A DNA stretch of 64,000 nucleotides, from the NCBI GenBank assembly GCA_046262295.1, contig JBHENC010000002.1, positions 186,001-250,000 of the forward strand, given 5' to 3'. The DNA comes from JBHENC01 sp046262295 (lineage in GTDB: Bacteria > Acidobacteriota > Blastocatellia > Pyrinomonadales > Pyrinomonadaceae). Both the position numbers and the translations under genes were made by a program. Below are positions 35,786-45,900 of the stretch, piece after piece. The notes beneath the pieces are model-generated. The model had not been told where the DNA came from. It made no database searches and saw only the letters and a list, made by a program, of their open reading frames with translations. How positions within the stretch are numbered: position 1 is the first letter of the stretch; every line of letters begins with the position of its first letter.

Positions 35786-37594
35786 ATGGTGAAAGAGGCA
35801 CACTACCAGTACAGGTTCGGGACCTTCTCTATTGATACGCAGGAGCGCCTGCTGCTGCGCGAGGGCAAGCACGTGCCGCTCAAGCAGAAGGCCGTCGAGA
35901 CCTTGACGCTGCTCTTGAGGGAGAGTCCGCGCGTCGTCGAAAAGGACCGATTCATGCGTGAAGTGTGGCCCGACGCTTTCGTCGAGGAGGGCAGCCTGAC
36001 GGTCAATATCTCTGAGCTAAGAAAAGCCCTGGGAGGGAACTCCGCCGACAAGCGATACATAGAGACGGTCCCGCGCCGCGGCTACCGTTTCGTCGCCGAA
36101 GTGGAGAGGGTTTGTCTGTCGGACGAAAGGCCGGGGGCGGAAAGGGACGCGAGGCCGCGAATCACCTTCAGGGAAGAGACCGTAGCGGCGACTGAACCTA
36201 TCAAAACCCTTGCCGTTCTTCCTTTCGTCAATGTCAACTCCGACCCGGCGCTCGATTACCTTTCCGACGGCATCACCGAAAGCATCATCAACAGTCTCTC
36301 GCAGCTTTCCCCCCTACGCGTTCTGGCGAGGAGCACAGTCTTCCGTTTTAAGGGACGGGAAGTTGACCCACAGCAAATCGGGCGGGAGCTGGGCGTCCGC
36401 GCTCTGCTGATCGGGCGCGTCATCCAACTCGGGGACAAGTTGGTTGTCAGTACTGAACTGGTTGATACGACGGACGGGGCGCAACTTTGGGGCACGCAGT
36501 ACAACCGCACGACCTCGGACATATTGGCCTTACAAGAAGATATCGCCTCTGAGATCTCTAGAAACCTGCGCCTGAAGCTGACCAGCGCAGAGCAAAAGCA
36601 GCTGTCCAAACGCTATACAGAGGATGTTCAAGCCTATCACCTGTACCTGCGCGGACGTTACTATTGGAATAAGCGCACACCGGAAACCCTCGAAAGGGCT
36701 TTGGAGTTCTTCCGCGAAGCTGTAGATAAAGACCCGACTTATGCTCTCGCCTATGCCGGCATCGCCGATTGTTATAACTATATGGGTTACATCTTCGGGC
36801 GCACGCCTCCCGTCGAAGCCATGTCAAAGGCCAGAGCCGCGGCCTTAAAAGCCCTCGAAATAGACGACCGCCTCGCCGAGGCATACGCCTCATTAGCCTG
36901 GATCAAGTACATTTTTGAGTGGGACCGGGATAGCGCGCTAAACAACCTCCTCAAAGCCATAGAACTGAACTCTAACTACGCGCCCGTGCGCCACGTGTAT
37001 GGCTCATATCTGGCCACAGTTTGGGGGCGGTTCGATGAGGCGGTCGCCGAAGGCCAAAAGGGCTTAGAGCTCGACCCTCTGTCGCTTCCGATCAACCACA
37101 TAGTGGGCTTCGTTCTGCTACTGGCGAGGCGACCAGATGAGGCGATCATCCAGTTCCGGAGAACCCTGGAGATCGACCCCCATTACACAATAGCGCACTA
37201 CAATTTGGGGTATGCATACGAGTACAAACGGATGTACAAGGAAGCCATCGAAGAGTACCTGCGGGGCAGCGAGTTAGGTCGGGCGAGCGAGGAAGAGAGA
37301 ATGCTGGCGCGCCGAATGCCCAGACCTTCCGGGTGGAAGGACTACCTAAAAAAGCATCTCGATTTATCTCTTGCAGAGTGGGAAGCAGAAGGCCCTTGGC
37401 ACGGATATGCATACTACATAGCGCGCAATTTTGCGCGCTTGGGAGATAAGGAAAATGCTTTCGTCTGGTTGGAGAGAGCCTACGAGATGCGATCCGGAAT
37501 GCTGATCTGGCTCAACATCGAGGTGAGCTTCGACGGACTCCGCTCCGACCCACGTTTTGTGGACTTGGTGCGGCGCGTCGGGTTGGCATCATAA
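35786..37594 (+). CDS. Winged-helix/TolB-like/TPR one-component regulator
   Basis: 602 residues. Residues 1-110 form an OmpR/CadC-type winged helix (LTVNISELRKALG, YIETVPRRGYRFVAEV). Residues ~130-260 form a TolB/FlgO-like domain (IKTLAVLPFVNVNSDPALDYLSDGITESI, VRALLIGRVIQLGDKLVVSTELVD). The rest is tetratricopeptide repeats. There is no membrane span, so it is cytoplasmic. Such proteins are highly expanded in Acidobacteria; ligands are unknown. It is unusual as cargo of an IS66-type transposon, and the only plus-strand gene in it. Confidence 0.85.
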   Translation: MVKEAHYQYRFGTFSIDTQERLLLREGKHVPLKQKAVETLTLLLRESPRVVEKDRFMREVWPDAFVEEGSLTVNISELRKALGGNSADKRYIETVPRRGYRFVAEVERVCLSDERPGAERDARPRITFREETVAATEPIKTLAVLPFVNVNSDPALDYLSDGITESIINSLSQLSPLRVLARSTVFRFKGREVDPQQIGRELGVRALLIGRVIQLGDKLVVSTELVDTTDGAQLWGTQYNRTTSDILALQEDIASEISRNLRLKLTSAEQKQLSKRYTEDVQAYHLYLRGRYYWNKRTPETLERALEFFREAVDKDPTYALAYAGIADCYNYMGYIFGRTPPVEAMSKARAAALKALEIDDRLAEAYASLAWIKYIFEWDRDSALNNLLKAIELNSNYAPVRHVYGSYLATVWGRFDEAVAEGQKGLELDPLSLPINHIVGFVLLLARRPDEAIIQFRRTLEIDPHYTIAHYNLGYAYEYKRMYKEAIEEYLRGSELGRASEEERMLARRMPRPSGWKDYLKKHLDLSLAEWEAEGPWHGYAYYIARNFARLGDKENAFVWLERAYEMRSGMLIWLNIEVSFDGLRSDPRFVDLVRRVGLAS

Positions 37595-37983
37595 GCCCGG
37601 GCATTTCACGGCATTTGCCTCGAAACCGATGCCGGTCATTTGGGTTTTCAGCAGGGGGATCATTCCCATGCCGACAGTCCATGCCGACGACGATATAAAC
37701 ATTTTCTACAAGTCGCGAGGGGTGCCGAGAAATTGGCTGGACTGCCCGGCGGCGTTTTGATGTCAACCATCAATACTCTCAAACCGGGTGGGCCTCTAAT
37801 GAAATGCGACCATGTTCAAGTCGCGTCCCACTATTTCGCAATGAGATAGCGGTCTCATCGCTACGCTATGGTGACAACTTCCGATCCTGCTTCTAAAAGG
37901 ATGAAGGTCGTCTTCCGCGAAATGCTGTCGCACAATGACGATACATAATTGCTGACGGAACAATTCAGATAAAGCAATCGGGG
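37595..37983. other. Right-end non-coding segment of the transposon
   Basis: No clear gene. A 30-codon plus-strand frame near 37668 begins MPTVHADDDINIFYKSRG, resembling the first residues of alpha/beta hydrolases, then loses similarity; at most it is a fragment. Confidence 0.3.
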
Positions 37984-38018
37984 AAGCTAATCTACAGGTC
38001 TGCCACCTGAACAGTAAC
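37984..38018 (-). repeat. Right terminal inverted repeat
   Basis: Perfect reverse complement of 32268-32302 over 35 bases, ending GAACAGTAAC. Confidence 0.9.
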
Positions 38019-38027
38019 CGGACTTAC
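38019..38027. repeat. Target-site duplication, right copy
   Basis: CGGACTTAC, identical to 32259-32267; 94 bases before the ROK regulator start. Confidence 0.85.
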
Positions 38028-38073
38028 GTTAAAAATGCTTGACCGAAACCCTTTCCGTATATATTATTCGCGC

Positions 38074-38084
38074 CTCGAACTAAA
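38074..38084 (+). promoter_or_regulatory. Shared 11-bp motif upstream of ROK gene
   Basis: CTCGAACTAAA occurs here and again at 39387-39397, upstream of the TonB receptor gene. Same strand and similar distance context; a candidate binding site for the ROK regulator or another common factor. Confidence 0.3.
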
Positions 38085-38121
38085 TGGGATTGTCAACGAA
38101 CGACCACTCTCTTTCTGATTA

Positions 38122-39336
38122 ATGCGAAAAATCGATCTGACGAGCTTTCAAGTGGCGACGAGCGAGACCGCACGAGACATCAACCGGCGCATCGTGCTCG
38201 ATATGATACGCACACGCCAGCCTGTCTCGCGCGCCGATCTTGCGCGGCTTTCCGGCCTTCAGCGCAGCACCATCTCGGTCATCACGGGGCAGTTGATAGA
38301 GGAGCAGTGGATCACTGAAGGGGCTTTCGGATATTTGCCGCGCGGACGCAAGCCCAGATTCCTACACTTGAATGTTGAGCGGGCGGGGATCATCGGCATC
38401 AACGTGCGTCCGACGAGCACGACCATCGCACTCGCCGACCTCAATGCGCGGTTCATCGCGCAGGAATCTTTTCCGACACAGTCAGCTCCACAGCTTTTCA
38501 TCAAGGACTTGTGCCGTCGCGTGTCCGACTTTATTAAATTGCGTCCGCAGGTCTTCTATGAAGGGATCGGCGTGAGTTTGCCGGGACGTGTTGACCGTTC
38601 GACGCAACGTCTGGTTTTCGCGCCGAATCTGGGCTGGCGCGATGTTGATTTGAAAAAGCCGCTTGAACGCGCAACGGGACTTTCGGTAGAAATCGAAAAC
38701 GCCGCAAATGCCTGCGCTTTAGCGGAAATCTGGTTCGGTCAGCGGATGGACGGCATGAGCGATTTGATCGCCGTAACGGTTTCGGAAGGCATTGGCACGG
38801 GCATCATCGCTAACGGGCAACTCGTTAACGGCGCGACGGGTGTGGCGGGGGAATTCGGCCACGTCTCGATTAACGAAGACGGCCCGCCGTGCAAGTGTGG
38901 CAATCGCGGTTGCTGGGAAGTATATGCCTCAAACACGGCGACGATTCGCGCTTATATGCAGGCGACATCAGGCAGCCGCCCCAACAAGGCGAGCACCGCG
39001 CACCACTCGAATGAGCCGACCTTTGAGGACATACTGCGATTAGCAGAGCAGTCCGACGTAAGAGCGGTGGAGGTGCTCGAGCGCATGGCACACTATCTGG
39101 GCGTCGGCATCTCTATGCTCATTACCGGAATCGCGCCGAGCCTGATCGTGCTGGTGGGTGAAGTGACGCGCGCGTGGGAGCGCGTCGGCCCTATCGTTAA
39201 AAAAGTTATCGCGGAGCGTTCGCCGACCGCGCCGCTGACCCGCATCATTCCGGCAGAAGACGCCGCGCAACCGAGACTACGCGGAACCATCGCACTCGTT
39301 CTACAAAAGCACTTCGGCGCTCCGTTAACCGCGTGA
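38122..39336 (+). CDS. ROK-family transcriptional regulator
   Basis: 404 residues. The N-terminal winged HTH RRIVLDMIRTRQPVSRADLARLSGLQRSTIS is followed by a sugar-kinase-like ROK domain with the zinc motif CKCGNRGCWEVYAS and ENAANACALAEI; the ENDAN catalytic Asp is replaced (ENAAN), as expected for a sensor rather than a kinase. It probably represses the adjacent polysaccharide/uronate genes and is relieved by a sugar. Its upstream region is interrupted by the IS66-type transposon ending at 38018, so expression may be changed. Confidence 0.88.
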   Translation: MRKIDLTSFQVATSETARDINRRIVLDMIRTRQPVSRADLARLSGLQRSTISVITGQLIEEQWITEGAFGYLPRGRKPRFLHLNVERAGIIGINVRPTSTTIALADLNARFIAQESFPTQSAPQLFIKDLCRRVSDFIKLRPQVFYEGIGVSLPGRVDRSTQRLVFAPNLGWRDVDLKKPLERATGLSVEIENAANACALAEIWFGQRMDGMSDLIAVTVSEGIGTGIIANGQLVNGATGVAGEFGHVSINEDGPPCKCGNRGCWEVYASNTATIRAYMQATSGSRPNKASTAHHSNEPTFEDILRLAEQSDVRAVEVLERMAHYLGVGISMLITGIAPSLIVLVGEVTRAWERVGPIVKKVIAERSPTAPLTRIIPAEDAAQPRLRGTIALVLQKHFGAPLTA

Positions 39337-39386
39337 ATTTCAGGGAGCACGCACTTATTTGATCATTGTAAACATTTTGTTGTGGA

Positions 39387-39397
39387 CTCGAACTAAA
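39387..39397 (+). promoter_or_regulatory. Second copy of the CTCGAACTAAA motif
   Basis: About 200 bases before the TonB receptor start; identical to 38074-38084. Confidence 0.3.
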
Positions 39398-39590
39398 GCC
39401 GTAACATTTCGCCGTCACGGAACAGGAATGCGTTTCGTAGTAGCAACAACACCTGATTGATCGAAAAGAAAATTTGTGTCGGACGCCGTCAATGCCTGTC
39501 TACTACCGTGCCATGTTTCGCTAAGGCACAGCACCTAACAGGGAGCGTCCGGGAATTTCTCGACCCAAGCATCCAATGGAGATTTTCATC

Positions 39591-42500
39591 ATGAAGCGAA
39601 CTACATTAACTCGCCTGACATTTGCCTTTTGCCTGATGTGTGCGTTCACTGGCGCAGCGGCGGCACAAACCGTCACGGGATCGCTCGTCGGCCACGTCGA
39701 AGACCCGAACGGCGCGGCCATCGCGGGCGCGCGCGTCGTTGCCACAGATGTCGAGCGCAGCACGACGCGCGAAGCGGTGACGAATGAAGAAGGCAACTAT
39801 ACGATCAGCAGTATGGAGCCGGGAAATTATCGCGTAGAGGTCGAACAGCAAAACTTCAAAAAATTTTTGCGCGAGCGCACGGAAGTGGCGATCAATTCGA
39901 CGGTGCGCGTTGATGCGATGCTCGAAGTCGGCGTCGCTTCCGAAACTGTCGAGGTGAGCGGCGCGCAAACGCTTTTGAAAACGGATCGCGGCGATTTGAG
40001 CACGCAGATCACGCGCGAGCAAGTATCGGAACTGCCGCTCTCGCCTGACCGCAATTTTCAAAGTTTGCTGGAACTTGTGCCGGGCGCGAGCGAACCCGCC
40101 GCGAGCGGTAGCGCCTTCGGTAATCCGGGCGGCGCGCTGACCAATAGCTTCAACGGCCAGAATAATCGTTACAACGGTTATCAATTGGACGGCACGATTA
40201 ACAATCAAACGAACGTCACATCGCAGATAGCGATTGTGCCGCCGCCGGATGCCATTCAGATTGTTGATGTTTCAACCAACGCCTACGATGCGGAGCAGGG
40301 ACGTGCGACCGGCGGCGTCATCAACGTGCAAATTAAATCCGGCACGAATGATCTTCACGGCACGGCCTTTTATTTCAACTCGAACAGCGCCTTGAGAGCG
40401 CGCAACACGCTTTCGCTGCTCAATAAGCCGACGACGAACTTAACTCAATTCGGCTTTACACTCGGCGGCCCGATTCGCCGCGACAAGACGTTTTTCTTCG
40501 GCGACTATCAGGGCGGACGCGACCGGCGCGGGCAGGAGGGACTCTTTACAGTGCCGACGCAGGATTTCCGCAACGGCAACTTCACCGCTTCGAACACGCA
40601 GATTTTCGATCCGGCGACGGGCACGAGCGCCGCCAACCGCACGCAGTTTCGCTTCGGCGGCGTCAACAACGTGATTGATCCGGCGCGCATCAGCCCTGTG
40701 GCGAGAAATATTTTGGCGCGGTTGCCGTTGCCGAATTTGCCGGGACTCATCAATAACTATCAGACCGCCACGAAATTCAGCCAGAACCGCAATTCGTTCG
40801 ATATTAAAATCAATCAAAAGTTCACAGACCGCACCGAAGGCTTTGCGCGTTATAGCTATTTCAAAGCCTTCACTTCCGATCCGCCCGCCTTCGGCATTCT
40901 GGGCGGCCCGCCTTCCGGTCTCGGCGGTTCGACGGCGACCGCCGCCATCGGCCCCGCCAGAGATCAAAGCGCCTCGCTTAATTTGACGCACACGTTTTCC
41001 CCTACGCTTGTCACAGAATTGCGCGGCGGCCTTGTGCGCGTGTTGATTACGGGTGATACGCCGACCGAAGCAGACCTTGCGACGCAAGTGGGCATTCCCG
41101 GCATCAACACCGGAGATTTTTTTACGCCCGGTATTCCGCGCATCACCATCAGCGGTTTCGATTTTCTAGGCGCGGCGGCGACCGTGCCTTTCAAGATTGC
41201 GGAGACGAGTTATAACATCGTCAACAACTGGACGAACCTGCGCGGCAACCACACGATTCGTTTCGGCGTTGATGTACGCGATTTGATTTTGAATCCTTTG
41301 CAATCGAGAGCGCAGAATCCGCGCGGCGACTTCGGTTTCACCACCGGCCCGACTTCGCGCACCGGCGTCACCACTTCTTCGTCCAACGCCTTTGCCGCGT
41401 TCCTGCTCGGCCTCGCCGCCACCGGCACGCGCACCACCGTCCAGCAGGAAGGCGGTTATCGCCAGCGTCAATACTTCTTTTACGCGCAGGATCGCTGGCA
41501 AGTGAATCCGAAACTGACGGTCAACTACGGCCTGCGCTACGAACTTTATCCGTTCGCCGTCGTTCCCAATCCGGGCGACCAATCGCGTTACGACATTGCC
41601 ACGAATCAACTTCTCGTCGCCGGTTTCGGCTCGGTTAATAAACAACTGAACGTCAAGACGCCGCACAATAATTTTGCGCCGCGTCTCGGCATCGCTTATC
41701 GCCTCGATGATAAAACCGTCGTGCGCGGCGGCTACGGCATCAGTTATATTCCGTTCGCCGTCAACTCGCTGAATCCCGGAAATTTTCCGGCGCAACCGAC
41801 CGTGCAGCCGCCGACCGGCGTCTTCGGATTCTTTGACATTGCCAGAGGATTTACTTTGCCGCCCGTGCTCGATGTGTCGAGCGGCGTGATTCCTGCGCCA
41901 AATACGCTCGTGTTTGCCTACTACAATCCCAACCCGCGACGCGGCTACACGCAGTCTTTCAACTTAACTGTCCAGCGCGACATCTTGGGCTTCGTCGCCG
42001 AAGTCGCTTACGTCGGCAATCTAGGCACGCGGCTTCCGGGCGTGCGCAACATTAACGCCGCGCCTCCGCGCATCGGCGGTGTGAGAGCGACAGACCGCCC
42101 GCTTGCCGCCGCCTTCGGGCGCACGGCCGATACGCAGGTAATAGACTTTATGCTCAGCACTTCGTATCACGCGCTGCAAGCGAAACTTGATCGCCGCTTA
42201 TCAAGAGGCTCGAAGCTGACTGTCTCTTACACGTTCAGCAAATCGCTCGATTATACAGACGCTTTTACCATTCCGAATCCGCTTGACGACAATCGCAATC
42301 GCGGCCCGTCACCTTTTGACCGCCGCCACAATTTTGTCGTCAGCCACGTTATTCGTTTGCCGGGACGCGGGGATAAATTGCTGGATCAAAACGGGCTGCG
42401 GCTCGGCGGGATTCTCGGCGGCTGGCAGTTGAACGGCGTCTTCTCGGCGCGCTCTGGAACACCCGTTGACATCATCGGCGTTAACCTGACGGAGAACCGC

Positions 42501-42860
42501 CCGCTCGGATTTACGAATCGCCCGAACGTGATTAGCCAGCCGACCATTCTCGGCAATACGGGCGGCGGCTTACCGTTTTTCGATACGACCGTTTTCGTCG
42601 AACCCGCGCCGGGAACCATCGGCAACGTCGGGCGCAACACGGTGCGCGGCCCGAATTTCTTTAATTACAACGCGAGCCTTTTTCGTAATTTCACGCTGAA
42701 CGAAAACGTGCGTATGCAGTTTCGCGCCGAAGGCTTCAACGTCACGAACACGCCGCACTTCAACGATCCGAGCGGCAACTTCACAAGCGCCAACTTCGGC
42801 AGAATCACCACCTCTTTCGGCGAGCGACAGATACGCTTCGGGGTGAGGTTCTTGTTTTGA
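39591..42860 (+). CDS. Oar-like TonB-dependent outer-membrane receptor
   Basis: 1089 residues from the ATG at 39591 (GGAG 10 bases upstream; an in-frame ATG at 39576 is less well placed). After the signal peptide (LTFAFCLMCAFTGAAAAQ) comes a carboxypeptidase-regulatory-like domain (VTGSLVGHVEDPNGAAIAGARV...YRVEVEQQNFKKF), a plug (VSELPLSPDRNFQSLLELVPG), then a large beta-barrel ending in the aromatic motif RQIRFGVRFLF. This Oar class is typical of Acidobacteria and takes up oligosaccharides or peptides. It heads the sugar-utilisation cluster, so it probably imports uronate-containing oligosaccharides. Confidence 0.9.
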   Translation: MKRTTLTRLTFAFCLMCAFTGAAAAQTVTGSLVGHVEDPNGAAIAGARVVATDVERSTTREAVTNEEGNYTISSMEPGNYRVEVEQQNFKKFLRERTEVAINSTVRVDAMLEVGVASETVEVSGAQTLLKTDRGDLSTQITREQVSELPLSPDRNFQSLLELVPGASEPAASGSAFGNPGGALTNSFNGQNNRYNGYQLDGTINNQTNVTSQIAIVPPPDAIQIVDVSTNAYDAEQGRATGGVINVQIKSGTNDLHGTAFYFNSNSALRARNTLSLLNKPTTNLTQFGFTLGGPIRRDKTFFFGDYQGGRDRRGQEGLFTVPTQDFRNGNFTASNTQIFDPATGTSAANRTQFRFGGVNNVIDPARISPVARNILARLPLPNLPGLINNYQTATKFSQNRNSFDIKINQKFTDRTEGFARYSYFKAFTSDPPAFGILGGPPSGLGGSTATAAIGPARDQSASLNLTHTFSPTLVTELRGGLVRVLITGDTPTEADLATQVGIPGINTGDFFTPGIPRITISGFDFLGAAATVPFKIAETSYNIVNNWTNLRGNHTIRFGVDVRDLILNPLQSRAQNPRGDFGFTTGPTSRTGVTTSSSNAFAAFLLGLAATGTRTTVQQEGGYRQRQYFFYAQDRWQVNPKLTVNYGLRYELYPFAVVPNPGDQSRYDIATNQLLVAGFGSVNKQLNVKTPHNNFAPRLGIAYRLDDKTVVRGGYGISYIPFAVNSLNPGNFPAQPTVQPPTGVFGFFDIARGFTLPPVLDVSSGVIPAPNTLVFAYYNPNPRRGYTQSFNLTVQRDILGFVAEVAYVGNLGTRLPGVRNINAAPPRIGGVRATDRPLAAAFGRTADTQVIDFMLSTSYHALQAKLDRRLSRGSKLTVSYTFSKSLDYTDAFTIPNPLDDNRNRGPSPFDRRHNFVVSHVIRLPGRGDKLLDQNGLRLGGILGGWQLNGVFSARSGTPVDIIGVNLTENRPLGFTNRPNVISQPTILGNTGGGLPFFDTTVFVEPAPGTIGNVGRNTVRGPNFFNYNASLFRNFTLNENVRMQFRAEGFNVTNTPHFNDPSGNFTSANFGRITTSFGERQIRFGVRFLF

Positions 42861-42910
42861 AAACAGACGAGGGGCGTGGCTGAAGTTTGTTTGCGGCGAA
42901 CGAGAAATCA

Positions 42911-45900
42911 ATGGACAAGCGAAATGAGATAGAGGGCGGAAAAAAGAATAGAGCGAGAGCGGCACACGTTATCCGGCGGCGATGTTCATGCGCCCTGTTG
43001 ATTGTGCTGTGCGCGATCAGCAATCTCGCCGCTGATCGCCGCAGTGCGCCGCCCGTCGTCGAGTTAATCAATAATCAACCGTTTCGCGTGCGGATGCCGC
43101 TGCGTATTTTCGGGCAAAAGTTGGGTGCGGGTGCGTGGGAGACGAGCGACGGGCGACCCGTGCAGCAAGCCGGGAGCGATGCGGTTTTCATCGCCGAGTT
43201 GGATGCTTCCACAAGCAAGCGGTTTATCTTTCGTCAACGCAGCCAGAGCGCGAGAGAGCCTGCGTCTCTTGCCGTGCTGCCTGCCGCGAATGGTGTCGCG
43301 CTTCGTTACAAAGGCACGGATGTCGGGCGCTTGTCGTGGGATGTCGTGGTGCGCGACGCGCCACCCGCCGGGAGAAAAGAGTCGCGCTCTCCGACGCGCC
43401 CCGATTTTGCCGGGCAGTTCGCGGCTCTTCCGCTCTCTTTTCAAAAGATCGAAAGCGGCGCGGTCTTTGACGTGTGGCGCGCCGAAGGCACAAAGAACGG
43501 GTTGAAGCTGCGCGTCGAATTACAGGCTTACCATGCGGGCTTCCTAGACCTCAACGCGCAGATCGAAAACCTTTCAGCACGCACGACGAGCGTGTATGCC
43601 GCCGCCGTGTGCCGCTGGCAACAGCCGCCTGTAAGTTCCCGCGCGCTTAATTACAACAACGAAACCGAACCTGTAAGTGGCGCGGGGTGGTCGCCGTTTC
43701 GCGGTACGGACGAGAGCGGCACGGGCGATTTTCGCCATCTGTTTATCCAGCGCGGAGTTGATTGGATCAACACGAAACTCGCCACGAACACGGGCGTGCT
43801 GTGGCTCAACGATTTCGCGCCCTCTTTCACAGTTCATCAAGCTGCCAGCGGCAAGCGTCCGGGTCGCTACACCGGCGCGAACAGCCCGCAACTCGGACAG
43901 GAGGCGCAGAGCGCAGGCGACAGTCTCTACTCGATCACGGAGATCGCACGCTCGAACACGCGCTATTATCTGGAACGCTTCGTGCCCAATGTGCTGCCGT
44001 CGCCGGGTGAGCCGCTCGCGTTCTCTGCGCGGCTCGTCTTTGCCGACACGCCTGTGACGAACGCGCGCGCCGACGAAGAGTTCATCGCCTACGTCGGCTA
44101 CGGCGAACAGCACGCGGGCGCATCGGAGGCCGCGCAAGTATCCATCGGTGTTCCCGGCGTGCGCTTCGGCACGAACTATTTTCCGTATTCGACGCTCGGC
44201 GAAAACTTCACTTTGCAAAAACTGCCCGGCATGGATCGCGCCGCTTACTGGCCGCTCGCCGCCGACACCGTTACACAATGGCGACTCTTCGCCGACGACA
44301 TCCGCCGCGATCTGGCGATTGCCAAAGCGATGGGCTTCGAGTCTATTCGCCTGCACCATCTGGAGCTGATCGCGCCCCTCGATGGAAAGGTCAAACGCGA
44401 GTATCTCGATTTTCTCTTCGGGGAACTCCGTCGTCTGAAGTTGCGCGCGCTTCTGGACGCGCAGTTGCCGCCCATTGCGATTGGCGAGATTGTGCGGCGT
44501 TACCGCGACGTGGTTGACGGAGTCGAGATAGAAAACGAGGTCTTGATTTTCGGCATCAACGACGGACGGGAGAAATATTGGAACGCGGTATATGACGCGG
44601 TCAAGCAGGTTGACCCGCGCATCCCCGTGCATCTGACGGGACACACCAACACGGGAGCCTTCACACGCCTTGCGCGCCTCGGCGTTAAATTCGACCGCAC
44701 GGGGCAGCACGCCTACATGGATTCGCTTAATGCGATTCCGAGCGCGCGCGGATTTTCGCTCGCGGCGGCAAATTACGGCAGAAAGGCGGGCAAGCCGTCG
44801 GTCATCACCGAATGGAACTGGCGCGGTCTGTCGCGCATGACGCCGGAGGCGCGCGCGAAAGTTTATCCTCCGATCTTTGAGAACGTGCTTAAGACACGCT
44901 CCGTGCCGGAGATTTACCAGTTTCAATTTAACGAATCTCTCGCCATGGATTCTTTGACCTTGAAGGGCATACGCCACTACGAGCCGCTCTGGTTCAGCCG
45001 TCGCCCGAAACCCGAAGCGCTCGAATTGATGCGCCTGATACGCGAATATTCGCTGCCGTCAAATCCCGTGACGTTCCTTGATGTTGAGCGCGGTGTTGCC
45101 GAACTTGATGGAGAGGGACACGGCACGGTCGGCTTCCGCATCACTAATAGAAGTCGTCGCACGCTCAACCTGCGCCCGATGCTCGAAGCGCCAGCGAATA
45201 TCCGCGCGCAATTCGACAGCGCGCAGAAAACGATTCGCCTTGCGCCGAACGCTTCCGCCGTCGTGCCTGTCCGCCTCACCGCGCAGGCGACACAGGGCGG
45301 CACGGATGCCAATCCGCTGCCCGGCTTCTATCACATCTTTCTGCGTCTCGAAGGCGACGATGGCTTGCTGCGTTACGGCTGGGCGGAAGCGCGACTCGCG
45401 GGCGTGCCGCCGCTCGATCAATCTCCGAACGCCGTGCCGAATTCAAACGTGCGCTACGGTGCTGACGCCCTGTCGTTCAACTTCAATCGCCCGCTCACAG
45501 TCGTTTATGGAGACGGCTCGCCCATTCTCGATTTAGAGACGGCGTCTGCGCTCGTCAACACGCTTGAGAGTGCGACGGGCAGACCCGTAGGCATCTATCA
45601 TCTGCCTGACCTGCCCGCCGACTTGAAACAAAGCGGCACGCTGATACTCGTCGGCACGTTGAAGACCAATGCGCTTGTTGCGGCAGCGATGAAAGAGTTA
45701 TCGCCGGAGGACAGGCCTGCGCCGCGATTCGTCACGCGCATTGTCCCGAACGCGCAACACGGCGACTGGCTCGTGACCGGCGGCGCGACCCCGGAAGACG
45801 CCGAACGCGCGGCGATGGATTTGATTATCCGTTACTGGAAGTTTGCTAAAGACGCCGCCGCGCGGCGTGTGCCGCTCGCGGTGAAAGAGATTCCGCAGGG

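Larger units (their letters stand above)
32268..38018. mobile_element. 5.75-kb IS66-type transposon with passenger genes
   Basis: Bounded by 35-bp perfect terminal inverted repeats (32268-32302 and 37984-38018) and a 9-bp target duplication CGGACTTAC on both sides. Contents in order: an IS66-family transposase on the minus strand with one frameshift; a relic C-terminal fragment; an HTH mini-protein; a secreted protein; a second HTH mini-protein; and a plus-strand winged-helix/TPR regulator. The intact repeats and duplication show that the whole block moved as one unit and relatively recently. IS66 elements usually leave 8 bp, so the 9 bp is unusual. There is no tnpA/tnpB accessory pair. Restoring the target joins the 32.2-kb flank to the promoter region of the ROK gene at 38122. 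Confidence 0.88.

Noticed and set aside
37557..37849. Short plus-strand frames after the wHTH-TPR gene
   Set aside because: No continuous similarity; only the first ~18 residues of one frame resemble an alpha/beta hydrolase start.
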